NCBI GenBank assembly: GCA_030765045.1
Contig: CM060967.1
Coordinates: 153,396,251 to 153,460,250, forward strand
DNA from: Tenodera sinensis
Lineage: Eukaryota > Arthropoda > Insecta > Mantodea > Mantidae
DNA: 64,000 bases
Reading direction: 5' to 3'
Shown here: one piece after another, positions 12,961 to 24,424 of the stretch
How the letters are laid out: every line of letters starts with the position of its first letter
How positions within the stretch are numbered: the stretch's first letter is position 1
Translations under genes and position numbers: made by a program
The notes under the pieces: generated by a model
What the model saw: the letters and a program-made list of their open reading frames with translations, nothing else
The model's database searches: none
Told to the model about the DNA's origin: nothing

Positions 12961-13231
12961 TTGTGGAAATACTTTTCTCCCAGAGGTCAAATATGTTTGC
13001 AGCTGTTTACTGTTGACCTCTAGAACACGCACGTATCAACAGAGCACAAAGTCTGGAGGTAGAGGGTGTGTTAATTCACCTAAAGACATTACTTTGGCCC
13101 TTGTTGTGTGCTGCTTGTTGGCGGAAACCACTTTGCAAGGCGTTATAGCAGACAGTGGTTCCCCCGTTTTCATTAAATTAGCCGCAGCAGCAGTTTTAAT
13201 AGCTCTTTACGTCCATACAGCGCCTCCATAA
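12932..13231 (+). other. Unassigned open frame, 99 codons, no ATG
   Basis: The frame opens with TTG and has no in-frame ATG, so it cannot be translated by itself from a normal start. Its first few codons overlap the end of a family A fragment. The second half is hydrophobic, with a VVCCLLAETT region and a LAAAAVLIALYV segment that could span a membrane if translated. I do not recognise it. It could be chance, or an internal exon fragment; no flanking splice sites were identified with confidence. Confidence 0.15.
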
Positions 13232-13469
13232 CTCTGCATGAGTTAATTAAAGTCCAGTACCTCTGCCTGAAGAAGATGTGACGATGTTATGACTTGCCAA
13301 GTTTACCTACCCATGTGGAGTTACAATCCACTGATCATAAATGTTGGGTGTTATGAGGAACAGCACTAACAGAAATAGTGGAGCTTAACTTATGTGCTCC
13401 TTGGGTGGAATATCCTGAGCAAGAGGATGCAAAGGGGATGTCGAGGTAAACAAAAAGAGGAAAGCTATA

Positions 13470-14205
13470 TGTAACAATCACGCAACTTTGTTTATCTGTA
13501 GCATTTATTTTCGTTTTAAGCCATTTACTTCCTCACGCGGGCAAACACGTGACTCTCAAGCAGCAACACGAAGGGTTTTCCAGAGCCTTCGAGAACTGTA
13601 CGGCAGCCGGCGTGTCCGTGGAAGTCGAGAAAGGTTCATGTTACCTCATCCTCGCTATATAAGGAGGCGAGGAAACAGCAGAGGAGAGAGTAAAGGACAT
13701 GACTCGGTCAGTGTGTCAGTGAGTGCGAGACAACTGTGTGTGTGTGTGCGCGCGCGCGTGTGTGTGTGTGTGTATATGTGTGTGTGTATGTGTGTGTGTA
13801 TGTGGTACGGTCGTGGTCATGAAAGGCCCGACGCGTCGAAGTGATGAAGATTTAAATACAGCTGAGTTATGTATCGTTGGAGTTAGTGCATGAGAGACAG
13901 AGAAAGTGAAGAAAGACAGTGAAAGGACCAGTCAAGGTTACAATAAATAATGTAATATCACGAAAAACTTGGACTGTGTGAACATCAGTGCAAGAGAACT
14001 CTTGCAAAAGTTTAGAAGGCAATGGAGTGATAGAAAAGTAACTGGACTGGACTTATGTCATTGGCTTGAAGTTTCCTACAGCGCCTGCCTAATCTCCGAG
14101 AAGAAGGGATAAATTGAGAGAGTAAAGGGGGTGGCCAGATGTTGTACCGAGGGAAAACGTCCACTACTTGTGAATAAAATGTCATTTTCAAGACAACAGT
14201 ACAAT
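13470..14205 (+). promoter_or_regulatory. TATA-box block with (TG)n; possible solo LTR or promoter
   Basis: GCTATATAAGGAGGCG at about 13652-13668 is a strong TATA motif. It is followed about 50 bp downstream by two TCAGTG strings resembling the arthropod initiator TCAGT, then by a purine-rich segment and, near 14171, an AATAAA signal. TATA, then a leader, then a poly(A) signal within about 520 bp is how an LTR is built. However, I could not find matching target duplications at TG...CA boundaries, nor a second LTR, so this stays a possibility. Ordinary promoter use is equally open. Confidence 0.3.
13736..13803. repeat. (TG)n/(CG)n/(TATG) compound microsatellite
   Basis: Alternating purine-pyrimidine tract of TG with an internal CGCGCGCG and several TATG units; such sequence can adopt Z-DNA. 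Confidence 0.95.
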
Positions 14206-15869
14206 TTTTTTTCTTAATTTGGTAATTGCTGTAAGTTCATGTGAAGTAGCCCTCACAAATAGAAAGAAGAAAGTCCAACACAAAGCGTGTCCTATACTTT
14301 ATCTATATTAAAAATACTTTAATACCCATCAATATTTTTAATTGCATAATTATGTGTTAGCTTCTAGGTTTGTTTGTTCTCTGAAACCATGAGGAAAGTT
14401 TAACTCGCTTATACCTGACAATTCTCACGGATGGATTTTGTTCTGGATGAGAACAAACAAAAAAGAATAACTTGGAAAACTCGAACTTTCTTCGACCTTC
14501 GTCAACTTGCTGCTGGTGGTGTTTACAACTGAACATGTTTTCAATAAACAACTTTTTTAATTATATCTGAAATCGGTTCTGACTACGTTTAGACCTCATA
14601 GAGGAAAACACAAGTTAAGAAGTATCAACCACTTGCTCGTTAACGCCTCAGTTTTTTAAGACTCAACAAATTTATATCACATATATTGGATACTATAATT
14701 TATTATATTAAAACTGCTCTAATAATGCATACTAGATTTGTAAACGACACATATAAAACTGTTTTAAAAGGTACACAATTTTCAAAAAAATGATAAAACT
14801 AATGCAAATTCTGTTAACGCATCAAATTACGTAAACTGTGATAACTTTGTTTCAATATTTTGGACACTAGAATCTATGTAAACCGGAGACGAAAAATTTT
14901 TCTAGTCATTGTATATTATTCTTAGCGTGCGATTTATTTCTTTCCTCGGCAACCAAGCACATATACTGTTCCGGTGGTCTTGTGTTCCATTCGCCCTAAC
15001 ACTGAACTTTGGAAGATTTCTATATAACTCAGAAAGAAGTGCTTTGAACACAAAAGTTACAAAATTATTCCTTTAATTGTGTTGTGTTCACTGTTAAAAC
15101 TATTTGTATCAAGTTATCTAAGAAACAGCTTTAAATTTTGATTCTTTTGCAATCTTTTTAACATTTTTGCTCATTGAAAATGTTCCTTACGGTCGAATTT
15201 TCTATGAGTAACTCTTGCAAGCTTGTTGGATAAATTTTGTAAAACCAATAAACTAAACTAACAATTATCGCTCTATGCTATAAGTTATATCACTATAACA
15301 AAGGATAATTAATCCTCTATTGAATGATGTATTAAGTAAACAGATATGTTTCGAGTCAAGATTTCAAAATATTTTAATAATGTTGTTTTATTAATTTTGT
15401 GCTATCCTAGCCTTTAACACTAAAACAAAAATATTTTTAGCTATTTTATATCCTAAACAATTAATCTATTTCAATGCCATTGTCGTGTGCTTATTGTTGT
15501 TTTAGAAACCAATTTTGATGCAATTGCAGTCAAATGTAATATCATTATTCAAGCCATCACACTGCTTATTTTATGTGGACCCTCCCCATCCTTACCACAA
15601 GCACATATAGCTTCAGTCGCTGAAATTCAAATTTGCAGTTTTCAGTTTTTAATGGATGGGCAGTCAATTTTATCTAGCCCACGGCCATTCGTATCTCTTT
15701 CATTAAAGTGCATGGGACGTGTTACAAAACCGGTTTAGGAATCTGAGAAAGAGCAGCACATGCAGAAAATTAATTCATGCAATAGAGGGTTAAACCCTGC
15801 CAATTAGGACAGTGAGGAAACAAGCTTCAAGTTCATTGCATATTCAAGGCATTAGAAAAAGCTACCGAA
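14206..15869. other. Anonymous AT-rich stretch
   Basis: Nothing recognised in any frame. Confidence 0.5.
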
Positions 15870-16065
15870 CAAGTAGGCGCGGTAACGTCAGCGACTCACG
15901 TTCGGGAAGCTCCCCGGAGGTGGCTGATCAAACTGGCCGAAGTTTTTTCTCGTTATTTCCCTCGTTCACTGTGTGAAAAGTTGGGCTGGATAATATAACC
16001 TCCAACTTTTTCTATTATCCCCTTCATCATTACATTTCATTTCCTTTTTCTTTCCATTATACCAG
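15870..16065 (+). mobile_element. tRNA-derived SINE (family D, plus orientation)
   Basis: GTAGGCGCGGTAACGTCAGC and the following CGACTCACGTTCGGGAAGC match the tRNA-like head seen at 60.0 kb and in the SINE type with GAGTAGGCGC-GTGGTAACGTC heads. The B box is lost, since CCCCGGAG replaces the expected GGTTC. The body TGGGCTGGATAATATAACCTCC is followed by a CATTTCATTTCC-type tail. Confidence 0.65.
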
Positions 16066-16540
16066 ACATTGGGCTCATCACCCATCCTGGATATGCTATG
16101 GTCCAAAGTTTACTTACTCCTCGACAGGCTATTGAACAAAACCTTGGGATATAGTCCATGTGCGGAGGGGATTTCACACTGAGCCTGTGCAGTATATATT
16201 GTACTCAGATCTCTGGGAGAAAGGCATGGAACGAGAGTGCTCCATGGGCGTGACGAAATCAGGGTGAGCAGCGAGTCGACGTAAGGGTTCCTAACGTGTG
16301 CTTGAGATTCTTCATTTCGACACTAGGCTTCACCAAGCAGCCTCCAGCCGCATGGGATCCGACAGCGCCCTCAGGGCAGGGCTGACAACTATAAGGCCAC
16401 CCATCGGTCAAGAAGAGCAGTTTTAGTGCACAGATCCCCACACGGCAGCGCTAACACGTCCATCGCCAACGTTTTCGTACCTGAAAGACTGAATTGAAAG
16501 GAAGATGAAATGAAGTAGAGGGACGGGAAATTTGGGGAAT
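16066..16540. other. Moderately GC-rich anonymous block
   Basis: Higher in G+C than its surroundings and lying between two opposed SINEs. GACATTGGGCTCATCACCC at its left may be further SINE tail sequence. The block with GGGCAGGGCTGACAACTATA was not identified. Confidence 0.4.
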
Positions 16541-16695
16541 GTAATTAACCTTCCCAGCATTCCTCTGGGGACTCGAGAATATCACCCAAAAAGAATCCCA
16601 TGGAACAAGAAGTCGGCCGCCGGAATCTAACCTACGACCTCCCGAATGCCAGCCTCACACGTGATCGCGGAGCCATCTCGCTCGGTGTTCTTGAG
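16541..16695 (-). mobile_element. tRNA-derived SINE (family D, minus orientation)
   Basis: On the minus strand: CACCGAGCGAGATGGCTCC (A-box region), then GGCATTCGGGAGGTCGTAGG and a B-box-like GGTTAGATTCC, then a CCAGAGGAATGCTGGGAAGG body segment. The head matches the common insect SINE form GAGCGAG-TGGCTC. It lies head to head with the 15.9-kb copy. Confidence 0.75.
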
Positions 16696-17375
16696 GGTAT
16701 AAATCTTCTAAATAAGAGGCCAATCCGAAGAAGAAATTTCCTTAAGTGTAAGTAATATTTCAGGTAACGAACACAGGGTTAACAAACTGAATTGTCAAAC
16801 CTTAGCGTTTTGGAACTAAGTGCCCCAATTTTTGTAAGCTTTCTTCGGAATAAATGTTTACCAATGACCAGTTATATTAATATGGCAATTAATTTCCAAC
16901 CAGTGAAACCTTTTCAACCGGAATGCCGCAGTTCAGCTCAGCTGCATGGCTATTGATCAGGTCAGTTAGGCAATCAGCAGGAAGGACTGTGTTCAGTTCC
17001 CAAGCATGGCAAAGGCCCAAATGACATTCCCTGGTCCCTCGTTGCCTCGTTGGTTGGGATCCTAAAGCAATATATTCTTCTCCCGAGAGCGCAATAAAAT
17101 TCGTCGCATTCGGTCATAAATAGCTCTGTATCTGCTTTAATACATTTTATTGCGTTATTTGATCTGATTTTGTCTCCGTACTTCTTTGTAGTCTATCTAC
17201 ACTTGCATACACATTGTTGGCTTTAACTGGAGAAGGAAATATGCAATACATTATTGCGTTCAAAGAATGGCTTTTTTCTCGATGATCTGAGCTTAATGGG
17301 ATATGATTGAGCATTGAAAACAGAACTACGCTGATAAAGAACTTGTTGAAAATTAATTTTAGATGAGATTTTTCT
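16696..17375. other. Anonymous sequence with one weak tRNA-like stretch
   Basis: AGCTCAGCTGCATGG and GTGTTCAGTTCCC near 16930-17005 have the spacing of A and B boxes and may be an eroded SINE. Otherwise nothing recognised. Confidence 0.35.
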
Positions 17376-17750
17376 CTGCCTATTATTCACGGACGATGGC
17401 AGAATCAAAAAGAGGTCTCCAAATGCAAATGTAGTACACAAGTTGCAAACGGTGGCCAATAGATATAGTTGTAAAGTGTCAATAAACAAATAAAAAACAA
17501 TGGCATTTAAGGCTAAACATGGAATTGGAACCAAAATATTATTGGAGAATAAAATACTGGAATAAGTAGCACATTTTAAGTACTACATATTAAGAAGACA
17601 ACAATATAGCAAACAAAATATCTAAATTCCAGGTAATATGTGGGGCCATTAAAAATCTTTACGTAGGAAAACAAGGAAATATACAAAACTTAAACTATAT
17701 AAGACAAAGGTTGTTCCTTCTTTGTTGTATGGAATAATAAATTCAAAGGA
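17376..17750 (+). pseudogene. LINE reverse transcriptase fragment (first half)
   Basis: Plus-strand translation gives, with stops and frameshifts, VVHKLQTVANRYSCKVSIN, then KTMAFKAKHGIGTKI and LLENKILE near 17420-17560, then ANKISKFQVICGAIK and KTRKYTKLKLYKTKVVPSL LYG at 17611-17730. This is the order found after the FADD motif in a widespread insect LINE type, whose text runs close to ISINKTKTMAFKG, then NKINKFQ-ICGTI, then KFYK--AVPTLLYG. The catalytic FADD box itself is not preserved here. The C-terminal tail expected next appears about 1.5 kb downstream at 19255, after a Jockey insertion. Confidence 0.7.
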
Positions 17751-17879
17751 AAGAAGCATTACTTGTCCCCTGTTTACATGATTTTGTTACGGCAATTTGC
17801 AATCCGTAATATTACAATATTACAATCCGCAGGATATACAGGAATAAGTTAATTACCTGGAAAATAAGTCCTGCAAGTA

Positions 17880-19036
17880 AAGACTAACTGTTCTTGTCTA
17901 TTAACACACACTACACAAGACCTAGCGTTGTAAAACATTCAAAAATCCTAATGTTTGCTGATGATGTTAAACTATATAAAAGTATCAATAATGTTAAAGA
18001 CTGTATGGAACTTCAACAGGACCTTGATTCTTTATATGCATGGAGCGAAACAAACAAACTCCCATTTAATATTAGTAAATGTGTAAAAATGTCCTTCAAT
18101 AGAAACAAAAACCCATATAAATATGTTTATAATATCAATATGACACCACTCGTTGAAGTGATTGAAAAAAAGGATCTAGGGGTACATTTTACAATAGATC
18201 TTAGATTCAATAGACACATTGACTTAATTGTATCCAAATCGCTAAAATGCCTTGGCTTTATTATTCGAAATTCCTATTCATTTAAAGAAAAAACTTTAAT
18301 TCAACTTTATAATTCATTTGTGAGACAAAAACTCGAATATGCATCTATTATTTGGAATCCTAAGATGATAATGCATGTCACCGCAATAGAAAAGTACAAT
18401 CAAAATTTCTAAAATACATACTATTTAAAAGATCTGGATATTATCCTACTTATACAAACTATGAAACCCTTTTGGAAACATTTAAACTTAAAACTTTGAA
18501 ATTTAGAAGAGACATTGCAGGGTTAATATTTCTGTATAAGGTATTGCATTCGATTATTGATGATATTAATATTACAACAAATGTATCATTTTATGTACCC
18601 AATAAAATAAGCAGATTCAGGAGGCTTTTCTTCACCTCCAGAGTAAATACGTAAATCCATAAAAATTCACCATTACACAGAGTTATGTATTTATATAACA
18701 AGCTTCATCATTTCGATGTAGATATTTTCAACATGTCTGAAACTCAATTTAAAAATGCTATAACTAAATTGGTAATAGTAGTATCGTTGCTATAATTAGG
18801 AATAGTAAAAAAATTACTTACCATACCACCTTCACTTTTTTTTTTTCTTTCTTTCTTCTTCTTTTTTATAATTGTTTCTATTCCTTATATTAGTTTATGT
18901 TCATTTATGTTTTTCTTGTATTTTATTTGAGTGTGTATATTATTATATGTAAACATCTATGTATGATGAACATTGTAATTGGGCTTCCAAGCCTGTTATG
19001 TTCATAAGAATAAATAAATAAATAAATAAATAAATA
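17880..19036 (+). pseudogene. Jockey-like LINE, 5'-truncated 3' fragment
   Basis: A 172-codon open frame at 17894-18412 (opening with TTG) contains VVKHSKILMFADDVKLY, with the reverse transcriptase FADD catalytic box at 17954-17965. It is followed by KCVKMSFNRNKNP and KKDLGVHF, typical of Jockey-clade RT palm and thumb. A frameshift near 18400 moves the remainder (KYILFKRSGYYPTY, then LKTLKFRRDIAGLIFLYKVL) into another frame up to about 18780. The 3' UTR carries TAATTGGGCTTCCAAGCCTG and ends in an (AATA)n tail at 19009-19036, the usual Jockey end. The 5' edge is a truncation near 17880. No target duplication was identified. It is dead: no endonuclease, no ORF1 and a broken frame. Confidence 0.9.
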
Positions 19037-19254
19037 GTTGAAACCTGAGGAATTCCTCTCCAGCTCGTCTTCTCTTACAAGTTCACGCACGCGACTGCCG
19101 TCCCTATAACTGGATTTGCCCCGGTGTGTTCTGCAACTATTTTAAAGCACGAAGCAATGTGTACTTACCGCAATGCTGGATGAAGTAAACCATCTGATAT
19201 ATATCAGGTGGCCCACCAGAAGTTAGAAGATAAAATTCAAACAAACAACAAGAA

Positions 19255-19503
19255 ATGGACCAAAAGAGAAGTGAAGATATCAAGAACAAATTAAACATTT
19301 TCAGATTAAATTACTGGATAAAGGCAAATAAATACAATTGGTTTCAGCACGTAACAAGAATGAACGAAGATAGGTTTACTAAAAAGATGTTAAATTATGA
19401 ACCTTTAGGCCATAGAAGTATTGGAAGACCTAAACAAACTGGAGAGATCATCTGCCATAAATTTCCACTGGGGAAGGAACGGGTCAACAGGCCCAAGTCA
19501 TGA
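19255..19503 (+). pseudogene. LINE C-terminal tail (probable second half of 17.4-kb LINE)
   Basis: The frame reads EDIKNKLNIFRLNYWIKANK, then NWFQHVTRMNEDRFTKKML and NYEPLGHRSIGRPKQTGE. H--RM, then R-----L-Y-P-G-RS-GRP is the conserved C-terminus of insect endonuclease-RT LINEs. It fits directly after the LLYG segment at 17.7 kb, so I read both as one LINE copy later interrupted. The frame ends at 19503. A GATGACGATAATGATAATGA run just downstream is the simple 3' repeat common in such LINEs. Confidence 0.75.
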
Positions 19504-19539
19504 AGTTGATGACGATAATGATAATGATGAAGAAGAAGA

Positions 19540-19700
19540 ACCAGAACAAGAAATGGACTGAACAATTAACAAGGATGAGTAGTGAAAGGATACCAAGAAG
19601 TCTTCCTGTGCAATCCAAGAGGAATAAGAGACTTGACCGACCCCGTAAAAGATGGACTCCACAGATGACTTCGCCGGAACGGACTATTTGGCCTAAACCA
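19540..19700 (+). pseudogene. Second LINE C-terminal tail
   Basis: A separate frame reads KKWTEQLTRMSSERIPRSLP, then RLDRPRKRWTPQM, the same type of LINE terminus (W-E-L-RM---RIPR, then RPRKRW) as the unit 250 bp upstream but clearly a different sequence. Two such tails close together indicate two LINE insertions or a partial duplication. Confidence 0.65.
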
Positions 19701-19744
19701 CCTAAAAGAAGTTTATTTCTCTCTCTTTCTCTTTAAAGAGGGCT

Positions 19745-20005
19745 CAATTTATCCCCCGCTTTTAACTGTGTAGCGGCGTTTTACCTTTGGAACATACTGC
19801 CGATTTTTTCTTTGGGTTTTATACCTATATTAAATCACAAACACACACACAATCGCTCTCTAATTCATACTTCAAACTCGAAGATGTTAGGAAATAATTT
19901 GGCAGAAGAACAATTTCCACCCCCCAGCAGGGAATCGAATCCGGGACCCTTGGCACAGCAGGCAAGTGCGCTATACACTCTGGTTTCCTGCCCCGCCTCC
20001 ACTGG
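19745..20005 (-). mobile_element. tRNA-derived SINE (family E)
   Basis: On the minus strand: a head with GCACTTGCCTGCTGTGCCAA, then a B box GGATTCGATTCCCTGC (near 19925-19940), then the body shared with the 9.2- and 47.7-kb copies. A short ACACACACAC tract (19840-19852) marks the site that became the long (CA)n at 9.3 kb. The left-hand sequence GGAACATACTGCCGATT matches GGAACATATTGTCCAACGG in the 9.2-kb copy. Confidence 0.78.
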
Positions 20006-20179
20006 GATATGCAAGCCTACAAAGGAGAGGGGCACTAGTTTCCACTGGGGATCTTTAAACTGGAATTTTTATGAACTCTGCTCCGTCGTGAGTCCTGATT
20101 CGCCTGCCCTATATCTTCTCTCACCTTATTCCTCCCTGCGAGAGGGTCATAAGCACAAAAGTCTTTTTGTTTCCTCCTA

Positions 20180-20312
20180 AAGTTCCCAAATGTAGTACCA
20201 TATCGGACAGTGAATGAATTAAATGTGTGAAATGATGCTCAAATGGGCCCGACCTCTTGGACATAAGGCAGAGACGCTACCACCACGCTACAGAGGATGT
20301 CCTACAGGTCGA
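20180..20312 (-). mobile_element. tRNA-derived SINE (family C), internally deleted
   Basis: Same tail as the 2.6-kb copy (TATCGGACAGTGAATGAATT, then GAAATGATGCT on plus) joined directly to the tRNA-like head (GACCTCTTGGACATAAGGCA, then GCTACCACCACGCTACAGAG). The middle body and the B box are deleted. Confidence 0.65.
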
Positions 20313-20683
20313 GGTACTAAGTTCCACCCCGAATCTGATCATACGTACAGAGAATGCACACAACAGCGGCCATGTGAGTCACTGACGCAGGTAAAACACG
20401 GGTTCATGATTGGTCTGCACACACCCACAGACTGTATACAGGTGGCGGGTGGTTTATTACCTCCATCACAGCGTAAAGACCGGTAACAGTTCAACTTAAT
20501 TTCCTTTCGTCCTGGCTTTACGCTCTAGAAATTTCTATGCCTGATTACAATAAAATAAAATGCTCAAATCACTCATCACATTTAAGATATTTTACACCTA
20601 CTAAGTTTTACCTATTACTGTCAATTCTTTACCTATTAAGTTCAAAGTTTATGTCATAACTGTCATGCGTTCTATAAAAAGGG
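20313..20683. other. Anonymous sequence
   Basis: No gene or repeat recognised. Confidence 0.45.
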
Positions 20684-21420
20684 AAAAAATCTGATATGTT
20701 GCACTCATGACTTTCTCTACCCTTGTACTGACCATTATTACAAACTCTTATTCTTCTATCATCTTCGTGTCAGTTGAGATAACATTTGCAGAAATTATCT
20801 TATTGCCCATTTCCTTGTAGGTACAAGGCAATACAGTAGACTGTGAGCTTTCAAATTCCGTTCTCTTTACACGATTAATATATTAAAAAATGAATAGCGA
20901 TGTTCAATTTTACAGAAGTGTAAGTTCTCCAAAACTTACCCAAATAATGAGGAATATCTCCGAAACGGTTCACTCTACAAAAAAAGTGTATTTAGATATA
21001 AATTGTGTCTACAAGATCTACATTTTTGTATAGTGAGATTTGGTCTATCTCTTACGGTTTACCAGTTATGCAAAAGTAATCTAGTATAAATACGACTACA
21101 GGGGCTATAGCCAGAAATTTACGATGTACATTTCATTCGTCATAAAATATCTCAATCAAAATTGTTAGAGCCATTTTCATGAAAATCAAAATTTTCGAAA
21201 AATTGTCCATGTAACTTAAATACCAACATTGATTTTAACCAACTTTTCGTTTTTGACTTATGCTGTCTACAGACTGACAGACACACACACGGACTTTTTT
21301 CTAAAAATACTTTTTTTATTCATGCGGCCTCAAAACATATTTCCGTTAAATCTCGACATCGAATTTTTGGGTTGGAATACAATACTTTCTCAACTTTACT
21401 AAACATAGTAGAGAAAGTAA
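20684..21420 (+). mobile_element. Family A copy (near full length)
   Basis: Begins AAAAAATCTGATATGTTGCA and has the left subterminal motif ACTTTCTCTACC. It ends ACTAAACATAGTAGAGAAAGT, the inverted counterpart. The variable repeat is only a short (CA) tract near 21280-21292. Internal deletions remove part of the region around 21180-21230. Confidence 0.9.
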
Positions 21421-22108
21421 AATTAGAACCATTACTGATAAATTAGTTGCTGAAATTTTAGGTTACAATTTTGTACTTTTTCAAATTAACTATTACACAT
21501 TTTTATAATTATAGATATAATTTCTGCACCACTAAAACATAATAAATATCTGAAGAGGGCGATCTTGGAAAATATTTATTGATTTAGCTGCAAACAATTC
21601 TGAACTATCCACCACACCATTTTAAGAGAACCACGACGTTTCTAGAAAAATTGAAGCATGAAACACCTAGTTTTCTAATTCTGGATTTTTTAACACAATA
21701 CTTTCTCTGTTTACTATACATAACCAGTAGAAGTGATAAAAATCTGTTACCAGGAGGTATGCACCTGAATTCAACAACGCGTAAGTGTGTTGTCATTTGT
21801 TTTCCTTCCTATTGCTGAAAATGCTACCTACTGATACAGCCTTCGTTGTGCCGAGCGTTACTACTCATAAGATCTCTTCAGTATATGATGTTTTACGACC
21901 CTTGGTTTAGGCTATGTTTGCAAGGTGGATATTGTCCCTAAAATTACTTGCATTATGAACCTATATCGACCGACCGTCTAGTGGTTGAACACTGCTGGTC
22001 TGGAGCTAACATCGCTGTCAAAGCTACTTGCTAGACCTCTTCTATGCAAAAGAAATCGGTTTTTGAAAGAAAACTTTCATTTCAACCATATATTTATTAT
22101 TAATTAAT

Positions 22109-22110
<2 letters not shown>
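21421..22110. other. Anonymous sequence
   Basis: No gene or repeat recognised. Confidence 0.45.
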
Positions 22111-22356
<246 letters not shown>

Positions 22357-22421
22357 CGGACGATGAATGAGCTTAAAGTTAGCCGACATTCATCTTCTCA
22401 GGATAAGGGGAAACTTCGGTT
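22357..22421 (-). mobile_element. SINE family C, 3' part (split by family A)
   Basis: CGGACGATGAATGAGCTTAA, then GCCGACATTCATCTTCTCAG and AAACTTCGG match the tail half of the 2.6-kb SINE. The head half resumes at 23276 after an inserted family A element. Confidence 0.8.
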
Positions 22422-23275
22422 AAAAAATCAGATGTGTTGCAGTCATATGACATTCTCTACTCTTGTACTAACCATTCTTACAAACTCTTATTCCTATATC
22501 TTCTTCGTGTTAGTTAAGATAAACATTTGTACCAATAATCTCATTGCTTGTTTCCTAGTAAGTGCAAGGGGAATATTGGAATACAGTAGGCTTTGTGCGG
22601 TAGTCAAATGTTTTAAAGCTTTGAGATTCTGTTGTCTTTGCACACTTAACATATAAAAAAAATGAACGATGATCCATTTCACGAAAGTTCTAAGTTTTCC
22701 GAAACTCACACACATAACAAGGAATATCTCCGAAATGGTTCACCCTACAAGAAAATTTATTGAGACATAAATTGCGTATTTTAGCAAGATCTACATTTTT
22801 GTATAGTATGATATGGTCTATCGCTAACGGTTTACCAGTTATGCAAAAGTCGTCCAGAGTAAATACGATTACAGGGGCTATAGCCAGAAAGTTCAAGATA
22901 TACATGTTATTTGTCATAAAAATATCTCAAACATATGACATTTTAATCAAAATCGTTGGAGCCATTTTCAAGAAAATCAAAATTTTCTAAAAATTGTCCA
23001 TGTAAAGGGTAGTTTAGGGTGAGGCTATTTTCTTTAAAATATTCATGTCGCATCCTTGAAAGACATTAAACTTAAGTACCAACTTTAGTTTTTAACCGAC
23101 TTTTCGTTTTTGAGTTATGCTGTCCACAGACTGACACACAGACACACACCGACCTTTTTCTAAAAATGCTTTTTTCGGACTCAGGGGGGCCTCAAAACAT
23201 ATATTTCCTGTGAAATCTCGACATCGAATTTTGGGTGGAATACAATACTTCCCCTACTTACCAGTAGATAAAGTA
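22422..23275 (+). mobile_element. Family A copy (full length, inserted in a SINE)
   Basis: Runs from AAAAAATCAGATGTGTTGCA to CAGTAGATAAAGTAA with all internal blocks in order: a splice-acceptor-like TTGTTTCCTAGTAAG region, ATCTCCGAAATGGTTCACCC, TTTTCGTTTTTGAGTTATGC and TCTCGACATCGAATTTTGGG. TAAAAA occurs at both junctions, either as a target duplication or as terminal sequence. The insertion cleanly splits a SINE, which is direct evidence of mobility. Confidence 0.92.
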
Positions 23276-23370
23276 AAAACCGTATCCAGATAACTCATCC
23301 TAACCGAGATTCGAACTTAGAACGTCTTGGATGTGAGGCAGACTCACTGCCACTACACTACAGAGGTGGG
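23276..23370 (-). mobile_element. SINE family C, tRNA-like head (split by family A)
   Basis: On the minus strand: CTCTGTAGTGTAGTGGCAGT (A-box region), CTGCCTCACATCCAAGACG, then a B-box-like AAGTTCGAATCTCGG. It continues the SINE whose tail lies at 22357-22421. Confidence 0.82.
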
Positions 23371-24424
23371 CTGTCTCTTTGACGGCAGCCGGTGTCACTG
23401 AATTATGTAAATTATATAAACGATTGGGGCATTTGATTGTTTAAATCAACATTAAAATCATAAAAAAGTAATATTCCATACACTCGTACTTTATTTATCC
23501 TTAGAAACTGACTGTTGCATTATTACATCAAGGATATTCCAGAATTGTCAAGCACGGCAGGCGGTAATGTTCTTATTTTGACTAAAATGAAAAGCCTACG
23601 AGCAAGTGGTGTTATACTGGTATACCACGAGCATCAAAATGGAATGAGCTAGGAAATGGTCCCCATTGCTGGGTATGGAAATGGAAAACGATCTTGGAAA
23701 CAGCCATCAAGGAATTTGCATTTAAGCGAGCATGTAATCTAAGGGGTGAAATTCTCATCTTATAGTTTCCCGTGAACCATGGCGGTGCTCTCACAATTAT
23801 CTAAGACGTCGAATAAAAGCACAGCAAAGGAGATCTTTTGGTTCTACATGAACCCGGGCTGTAACGGAATTGCATCACAGAGAATTTGCTTACATATCAC
23901 TGCGCATATCTGAGGCAATTTGTCTTTGGCATTAGGTAAAGTTAGTCCTTACTTTGACCATAAAAGTGTTATGCACCGACTATTTATTTGCATACTGTTC
24001 TACTTAGGACCCCATTTTCACAAATGTGATTCATGCTTATGCTATACTATGCGTAGAGTTATCAGGGGCAAGTAAGCCTAGATTTTACATTTTATTGTAG
24101 ACTAGATGGCCCGATGAACCTCGCACCACATAAAATTGATTTGATTGTAACTATTCATAACTGATTATCGATCCTAATCAACCTTCTAGCTCCAATTCAA
24201 TTAGATCAATAGCATTAGACGCATCATGGTTTATTTAGCCTGCAAAGTCAATTTACCTTGATAGAATGGCTTATCAATATGAATATTCACAAAATTCAAT
24301 TAAAATCGATTTAACCAAACATATTCTCAAAATTCACTACCTCTTTTTACGAAAAACATATTTTAAATGTAATAGATGCAGTGGTCAAATGGTAACTCCG
24401 GCACTACCGCCATATATTCAACGT
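23371..24424. other. Anonymous sequence
   Basis: No gene recognised. A slightly GC-richer patch at 23540-23880 shows no domain in any frame and no tRNA boxes. Confidence 0.45.
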
